Below, in pieces: positions 51,982 to 56,978 of a stretch of DNA of 56,978 nucleotides. A program made the translations under genes and the position numbers. The notes below the pieces were generated by a model. That model had not been told where the DNA came from and did no database searches. It was given only the letters and a program-made list of their open reading frames with translations. The stretch covers positions 497,815-554,792 of the forward strand of contig JBNGIO010006279.1 in NCBI GenBank assembly GCA_049999805.1, read 5' to 3'. The DNA is from Folioceros fuciformis. Lineage: Eukaryota > Anthocerotophyta > Anthocerotopsida > Anthocerotales. Positions within the stretch are counted from its first letter, which is position 1, and each line of letters starts with the position of its first letter.

Positions 51982-54900
51982 ATGGCGCTACCATTGCAGT
52001 TTTCCCAGGCCGTTTTGTGGGCGGTCCCCGACTCTGAGAATCTGGTAAATCAACAGTGGATACGTCTCCAGGCATCGCAGCCCACCTCTGTGCCTTGGAG
52101 GTCAACGAATGGCAGGTGTGTTGTGTGCACGGTTTCTGCCGTTCGGAGTGAGGGGAGTGTGCAGGCAGAGAAACAGGACCTATTGTGGCAGCATTTCTTC
52201 CAAGATCCTACTGTGTGGTGGGACAACAGACCGGATAAGAGGAGTTCCAGTCATCCCGACTTCAGGCACAAAACGTCCAAGGAGGCGCTGTGGCTGGATA
52301 ACCGTGACAAACCTGAGTGGGTGGATTCGCAGCTGGCCAGATGGGATGCTGGACAGAAGACCGCACAAGATGGCTGTAAAGCACATGCGGAAGTGGATGC
52401 TATGGTTCAGACATTGTACGTACGGTGTGAGGAGGGGGAATTGAGGGATGCTGTTGAAGTTTTAAATCTCCTAGTACAGAGAGGGTGCTGTGTAAGCCAG
52501 TCTCTCTACTATCGTGTTCTCAAGTTGTGCATGGCACGGAAGGATTTGGGTCTAGGCAGGCGGGTTCATGCTCTTGCTGAGAAAAGTGGGTACCAGTCAA
52601 GCCCATTCTTGGCGAACCACATCATCAGAATGTATGGTTTTCATGGCAAACTGGAGGATGCATTGCATATCTTTAACAAAGTGATTGAACCAGATGCTTA
52701 TATGTGGGCCAGCTTGATTCTGGCGCACGTTCGACATGGAGAGCCCAGGAAGGCTGTAGAGCTGTACCGACGGATGCGAGATTCAAGTATGGAGGCAGAT
52801 AATCATGTGTTCGCAGCAGTCCTCAGGGCCTGCGCAAGTTCAGAGGATCTAGTTGCTGGCAAGGAGGTGCATGCTGATATTGTTGCCAGTGCTGTCCAGG
52901 CTGATGTGGTTGTTGGCAACAGCTTGGTGAACATGTATGCGAAATGTGGGAGAGTGGATGACGCTCGCAGTGTGTTTGACAGGTTGGGTGCGAGGGATGT
53001 GGTGACCTGGAATACTATGATCACTGGATATACGCAGGAGGGGCTTGGTAGAGAAGCCCTGGCCCTCTATGCTAGCATGCAGGAAGAGGCACTTGCTTTA
53101 GCCAATCCCGCTACTTTCATGTGCCTCCTGCAAGCTTGCAGTACTGTGGGAGCACTGCATCTGGGACAGGAGATTCACGAGCGAATACGGGACAAGGGAA
53201 TGGGAACTGATCTGCTGGTGGGAAACTCCTTGGTCGACATGTATGCAAAGTGTGGGAGCTTGGAAACTGCAGTCAGGGTATTTGATGCAATGCCCACGAG
53301 AGATGTGGTGACATGGAACACCATGATAGCTGGATATACGCAGCAGGGGCATGGTCATGATGCACTCGCCATGTATGCAAGGATGCAGGAGGAGGGCGTC
53401 ATTGCCAGTGAAGTGACGTTCGTCTGCCTTCTTCAAGCATGTGCGAATATCGGCATCGAAGCTGTTTTCGAGGGAAAGGAGCTCCATGAGCAGATTTGTG
53501 GAAGGGGTCTGGAAACTGGTACGTTGATCGGGAGCTGCCTGGTGGAGATGTATGCCAAATGTGGGAGCGTGGAGAAAGCTCGAAGTGTGTTTGACAGGAT
53601 GTCCACAAAAAATGTGGTCACATGGACTTCCATGATCGCAGGATATGCTCAGCACGGGCTTGGACAGGACGCCCTTGCCCTATACAGTAGCATGCAACAA
53701 GAGGGCATGACTCCACCTGATCGTGTCACATTTCTTTATCTCCTGAAAGCATGCGGTAGTTTAAAATCTCTGCACCTGGGCCAGGGCCTTCACACACAGG
53801 TCAAAGAACGAGGGCTGGAAGGAGATTTGCTAGTTGGTAACTGCCTTATCGAAATGTATTTGAAATGTGATAGCTTGGAGGATGCTCGGAGAGTGTTCAA
53901 CGGTCTACGCACAAGAGATATTGTGACATGGAATACGATCATCGCAGGATATGCTCACCGAGGGCTCGGGCAAGAAGCTCTTGATCTGTATGACACTATG
54001 CAAGCAGATGGGTTGACTCCGGCCAATCAAACAACTTTTGTGTCCCTCCTTCAAGCTTGCGCCACAGTGGGAAGGCTGCATCAGGGGAAGCAGCTTCACG
54101 CACAGATTCGTGAAAGTGGTCTGGAAGCTGATGTATCTGTTGGCAGCAGCCTGGTCGACATGTATGCAAAATGCGGGAGCTTGAAGGATGCTCTCACCAC
54201 CTTTGACAACCTGATGACGAAAGACGTGGTTACATGGACTGCCATGATCGCAGGATACTCCCAGCAGGCAATGGGTCAGGAAGCACTGGATCTTTATGTA
54301 GCTATGCAGCTAGAGGGCATGAGTCCAGCTAACCATGTAACATTTGTGTGCCTCCTTCAAGCGTGTGCAACTTTGGGCGCCCTGCATCAAGGAAAGGGGC
54401 TTCATGTGCAAATAGAGGAAATGGGTTTCCTTGCAGACGTGCAAGTCGGCAACTCTCTGGTGAACATGTACGCAAAATGTGGAAGTATGGGTGACGCCAG
54501 AACTGTATTCAACAGATTGCCAGCAAAAGACGTAGTAACATACAGTGCCCTGCTCAACGGCTATGCCGAGCATGGTGACGGGCAAATGGCTATGGAATGT
54601 TTCGAAGAGATGCTTCAGCAAGGTGTACAGCCAGATGCAACCAGCTTCGTCTGCCTGCTTGTGGCATGCAGCCATGCAGGCCTGGTCTCTGAAGGCAGGC
54701 AATACTTCAGAACGATGGTGGACACGTACGCTATAGTTCCAACTGATCAGCACCATAGCTGCATGGTTGACCTAATCGCAAGATCAGGCCATCTCTCAGA
54801 AGCTGAAGATATGATCCTATCTACGAGGTTCGAGAACGACTTTGTGGCCTGGAAGTCTTTGCTCAGTGCGTGCAAAAACCATGGAGATGTAGACCGTGCA

Positions 54901-55446
54901 AGGCGGTGCTTCAACCGTCTCGTCGAACTGGAACCTGAGCACGCCAGTTCCTACGTACTCCTGGCCAACATGTATGCGAGCGCCGGCAGGAGGACGGACG
55001 CAGATCGGATAGAGGACATGAGAAAGACGGCAGGTGCTAGGAAGAAACCTGCCAGGGCCGGCATCGAGGTGAACAACAAGGTGCACGAGTTCACAGTGGG
55101 AGAAGGTAGGGTTGAGATCTCATCAAAGGTGCGGAGTGTGAACAAGAGGTTAAAGGAGGAAGGTGGCCATGTGCCACAGACGGACTTGGTGCTCAGGACC
55201 GTGTCGGAACAGGAGAAGGAAGACGCCTTGTGTGGACATGCTGAGAAACTCGCGTTGGCCTATGGCTTACTGAACACTCCAGACGGCGCCACTTTGCTGG
55301 TGACAAAAAACCTCCGGATGTGCAACGACTGCCATAGCAGTACCAAGATCATGTCAAATCTCGAGAACCGGGAGATAATTGTCAGAGATGCTCATCGTGT
55401 CCACCGCTTTGTGAATGGATCTTGCAGCTGCGGGGATCGACATTGA
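51982..55446 (+). CDS. PPR protein 4 with DYW:KP-type deaminase domain, candidate U-to-C editing factor
   Basis: 1154 residues in one exon. Residues 1-60 look like an organellar transit peptide. Residues about 67-118 form a PDF-like block (FFQDPTVWWDNR..HPDFRHKTSKEALWLD). Some 20 P-L-S motifs follow (e.g. SLVDMYAKCGSLETAVRVFD), then E1/E2 motifs and a DYW-type domain. The zinc site is complete: HAE at 1086-1088 and CNDC at 1114-1117. The PG box is changed to KKPARAGIEVNNKVHEF (Lys-Pro at 1022-1023 with Ala after), and the protein ends CSCGDRH instead of CSCGDYW. These are the traits of the DYW:KP class found in hornworts, ferns and lycophytes and linked to U-to-C editing in organelles. Some variants in that class, as I recall, end in DRH or GRP. 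Confidence 0.9.
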   Translation: MALPLQFSQAVLWAVPDSENLVNQQWIRLQASQPTSVPWRSTNGRCVVCTVSAVRSEGSVQAEKQDLLWQHFFQDPTVWWDNRPDKRSSSHPDFRHKTSKEALWLDNRDKPEWVDSQLARWDAGQKTAQDGCKAHAEVDAMVQTLYVRCEEGELRDAVEVLNLLVQRGCCVSQSLYYRVLKLCMARKDLGLGRRVHALAEKSGYQSSPFLANHIIRMYGFHGKLEDALHIFNKVIEPDAYMWASLILAHVRHGEPRKAVELYRRMRDSSMEADNHVFAAVLRACASSEDLVAGKEVHADIVASAVQADVVVGNSLVNMYAKCGRVDDARSVFDRLGARDVVTWNTMITGYTQEGLGREALALYASMQEEALALANPATFMCLLQACSTVGALHLGQEIHERIRDKGMGTDLLVGNSLVDMYAKCGSLETAVRVFDAMPTRDVVTWNTMIAGYTQQGHGHDALAMYARMQEEGVIASEVTFVCLLQACANIGIEAVFEGKELHEQICGRGLETGTLIGSCLVEMYAKCGSVEKARSVFDRMSTKNVVTWTSMIAGYAQHGLGQDALALYSSMQQEGMTPPDRVTFLYLLKACGSLKSLHLGQGLHTQVKERGLEGDLLVGNCLIEMYLKCDSLEDARRVFNGLRTRDIVTWNTIIAGYAHRGLGQEALDLYDTMQADGLTPANQTTFVSLLQACATVGRLHQGKQLHAQIRESGLEADVSVGSSLVDMYAKCGSLKDALTTFDNLMTKDVVTWTAMIAGYSQQAMGQEALDLYVAMQLEGMSPANHVTFVCLLQACATLGALHQGKGLHVQIEEMGFLADVQVGNSLVNMYAKCGSMGDARTVFNRLPAKDVVTYSALLNGYAEHGDGQMAMECFEEMLQQGVQPDATSFVCLLVACSHAGLVSEGRQYFRTMVDTYAIVPTDQHHSCMVDLIARSGHLSEAEDMILSTRFENDFVAWKSLLSACKNHGDVDRARRCFNRLVELEPEHASSYVLLANMYASAGRRTDADRIEDMRKTAGARKKPARAGIEVNNKVHEFTVGEGRVEISSKVRSVNKRLKEEGGHVPQTDLVLRTVSEQEKEDALCGHAEKLALAYGLLNTPDGATLLVTKNLRMCNDCHSSTKIMSNLENREIIVRDAHRVHRFVNGSCSCGDRH
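52180..52335 (+). other. PDF-like (OSB-type) motif region of PPR4
   Basis: Residues 67-118 read LLWQHFFQDP..WWDNR..K..HPDFRHK..ALWL..PEWV. The order of W-FF-P-WWDNR-K-PDF-K/RHK-LWL-P-WV matches the C-terminal PDF motif of plant organellar single-stranded DNA-binding proteins. PPR1 has the same block split by an intron at 36294-36369. Confidence 0.65.
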
Positions 55447-55766
55447 CGCACACTTGTACAATCCAGGTATTCTTCTTTTCTTCCCCACAGCCATGCCGGC
55501 GTGAAACCCAGACAACGCGCCAGACGGAACACTTCAGGGGTGCCTTTTGAAAGGAATCTACACACAGTAATGTTTGTAGGCATCGTTTGTCTTCTACGAA
55601 GGGTTCACACATTCTCCGGAAACGTTGTCTTTTTCAACAAAGGTCCATATACAATGCTCCTACATACTTATCTACTAACGTTCAATGTATATTTTCCTAT
55701 TTTCCTGTAGGAATGGACATGACTCTACATCGTTGTATCTAGACTACAAATTTAAATCCAATAAAG
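55447..55766. other. PPR4 3' region
   Basis: Becomes AT-rich toward the right. No further feature was seen. Confidence 0.4.
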
Positions 55767-56765
55767 TTATTGATTATCAGTAACAATTCCTTGTATGTTG
55801 AACACACTTTTTCTTATTTTATTTTGATCTTCAATTGACAGACGTAAGTCTTTTGTGAGGGTGAAACCATGGCTTAAAATATATGTTACCTCTATGTATA
55901 GTTTTTGAAGACATCTTTTATGAATATGTTTTGAATAGAGTTCCTGAAGTTCATCAGGCTTTTTCCTGGTCTTGTTCTTTCTTGATACTTTTTCGTTTGT
56001 CTTCTCCATATGAGGAACATATTTTCCATTGTAGGCATCTTTGTCAAAGGTGTTCCACCAATGTACTTGAATGTAAGGGTTCTTACACTTCAAGTTCAAG
56101 TTTTCAATCATTCCAATCCAGAATGGACGAGTAGGAATATCGGCACACAAAATAGCCACAAATTCTCCTCGTTTGTAAGCTTCAATCGTCCTTGGATGGT
56201 CTGCTTCCTCTAAGTTCCTTGGATGGTCTACTTCCTTTGAGTTCTGCACCTCCCCTACATCTCTAGGCTTTCTTGTGGCAATTGGTGTTATAGCCTTCCG
56301 CTTTTTATTTTGTGCATCGATACCGAAACATGAGCCACTATGAAGCCTTCGTGGGGATAAGGTGGTAATTGTGCTTGTTCTCGTCATTGGTATAATGGAT
56401 TTCCCTTTTATCTCCTCCTTATTTTTGTTTTGCATATGTTTCCGTCTGCTAGCCTCTAGCTTCCTTAGTATTTGGGTTTCATGATCTTCAACTCTACTAT
56501 TGTCAGTTTGTAGGTGTACAGCCTTCTCCAATGCATCCAATCTTTTGTTGATTTTGTCCATCTGTGTTTCTCTCTTCTCTATATCACTATTCTTTTCAAG
56601 GGATTGACTTTGCAATTCCACCATGGTTTGAAGTTTGACAAGAAGATCCTTCAAGTTAGTTTCAAGTGTTTTTACAAAAAGTGACAATAGAAGATAAGTG
56701 AGGATAGGAAACAAGTAATGACATATGTCCTTTGTGTTGCTTTGCAAGTCTAGGGATTGACACAT
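55767..56765 (-). CDS. Uncharacterised protein with coiled coil and WW-rich domain, possibly transposon-derived
   Basis: An open frame of up to 332 codons in AT-rich DNA. The N-terminal part has a hydrophobic stretch (HYLFPILTYLLLSLFV) and a long heptad-like region (MDKINKRLDALEKAVHLQTD). A basic linker follows, then a compact globular segment: GEFVAILCADIPTRPFWIGM.. followed by IQVHWWNTF and NGKYVPHME. This resembles small SH3/BAH-like folds seen at the end of some transposon-encoded and domesticated proteins, but I cannot name a family. The C-terminus is Lys-rich. The composition differs sharply from the PPR genes beside it. It could be the last exon of a larger element protein; the start Met is unsupported. 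Confidence 0.4.
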   Translation of the reverse strand: MCQSLDLQSNTKDICHYLFPILTYLLLSLFVKTLETNLKDLLVKLQTMVELQSQSLEKNSDIEKRETQMDKINKRLDALEKAVHLQTDNSRVEDHETQILRKLEASRRKHMQNKNKEEIKGKSIIPMTRTSTITTLSPRRLHSGSCFGIDAQNKKRKAITPIATRKPRDVGEVQNSKEVDHPRNLEEADHPRTIEAYKRGEFVAILCADIPTRPFWIGMIENLNLKCKNPYIQVHWWNTFDKDAYNGKYVPHMEKTNEKVSRKNKTRKKPDELQELYSKHIHKRCLQKLYIEVTYILSHGFTLTKDLRLSIEDQNKIRKSVFNIQGIVTDNQ

Positions 56766-56978
56766 TGAAACTCTAGTTGCCTTGTAGCATTTTATTCGAT
56801 TTACCTTATGACGTTGTCATTTGTAGCGTTTGTAAGATAGCAGCCTGAAGTGGTTGTTGTTTGACTATCTTGATTGCTCCTGTTGCAGCTTTTCAAGCCA
56901 TTACCAAGCTCTAGCTTGCTTCCCTACCAATATCTGTCTCTAAGAATGAATGGCTTGTGTGTTCACATCATGTTAAGT
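56766..56978. other. AT-rich window end, no feature seen
   Basis: Continues the composition of the preceding ORF; the element or gene may extend beyond the window. Confidence 0.3.

Overview
The window is nuclear DNA of a land plant. The evidence is spliceosomal introns with GT..AG borders, a thylakoid STN8-type kinase, a plant PP2C/cyclic-nucleotide/kinase fusion, polyphenol oxidase, a Gnk2-type secreted protein, and above all four long PLS-class PPR genes within 20 kb. One PPR protein carries a variant DYW domain (Lys-Pro in place of Pro-Gly in the PG box, C-terminal Asp-Arg-His). This variant is known from lineages with organellar U-to-C RNA editing, so a hornwort, a fern or a non-Selaginella lycophyte is most likely. 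The short introns (about 50 to 260 nt) and genes every 3 to 4 kb fit a compact genome such as a hornwort better than a typical fern, but the window cannot settle this.

Layout. 1-1011: AT-rich, nothing recognised. 1012-about 6110 (minus): a decayed LINE with endonuclease, reverse transcriptase and RNase H regions. 6601-8056 (plus): plastid DUF7755-type membrane protein. 9137-9559 (minus): small secreted Gnk2-domain protein. 10273-12247 (minus): polyphenol oxidase. 13767-14792 (plus): NudC/BOBBER-type chaperone. 15423-20484 (minus): 14-exon PP2C + cyclic-nucleotide-binding + pseudokinase gene. 20485-25287: long gene-free stretch. 25288-27351 (plus): STN8-like kinase. 27576-28432 and 30381-31106 (minus): two LRAT/NC-domain genes in a tandem segmental duplication; the second copy has an internal inversion that removed its membrane tail. 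A 64-bp minisatellite with a 100-N assembly gap lies between them. 32368-33762 (minus): peroxisomal 3-ketoacyl-CoA thiolase. 34526-35310 (minus): ribosomal protein eL33.

36.1-55.4 kb is a PPR cluster. Four PPR genes on the plus strand (36.2-39.6, 44.9-46.9, 48.9-51.6 and 52.0-55.4 kb) alternate with ordinary metabolic genes: uridine kinase/UPRT (minus), a complex I subunit (plus), a NUDX19-like NADH pyrophosphatase (minus) and an alpha/beta hydrolase (minus). Two of the PPR proteins stop after the E/E+ region, one is a recent pseudogene, and one is the DYW:KP protein, a candidate U-to-C editing factor. Two carry an N-terminal block resembling the PDF motif of organellar single-stranded-DNA-binding (OSB) proteins. 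55767-56765 (minus) is an AT-rich ORF of unknown function, perhaps transposon-derived.

Intron coordinates were read by eye from GT/AG borders, phase agreement and fit to remembered family sequences; no alignment or transcript evidence was available.
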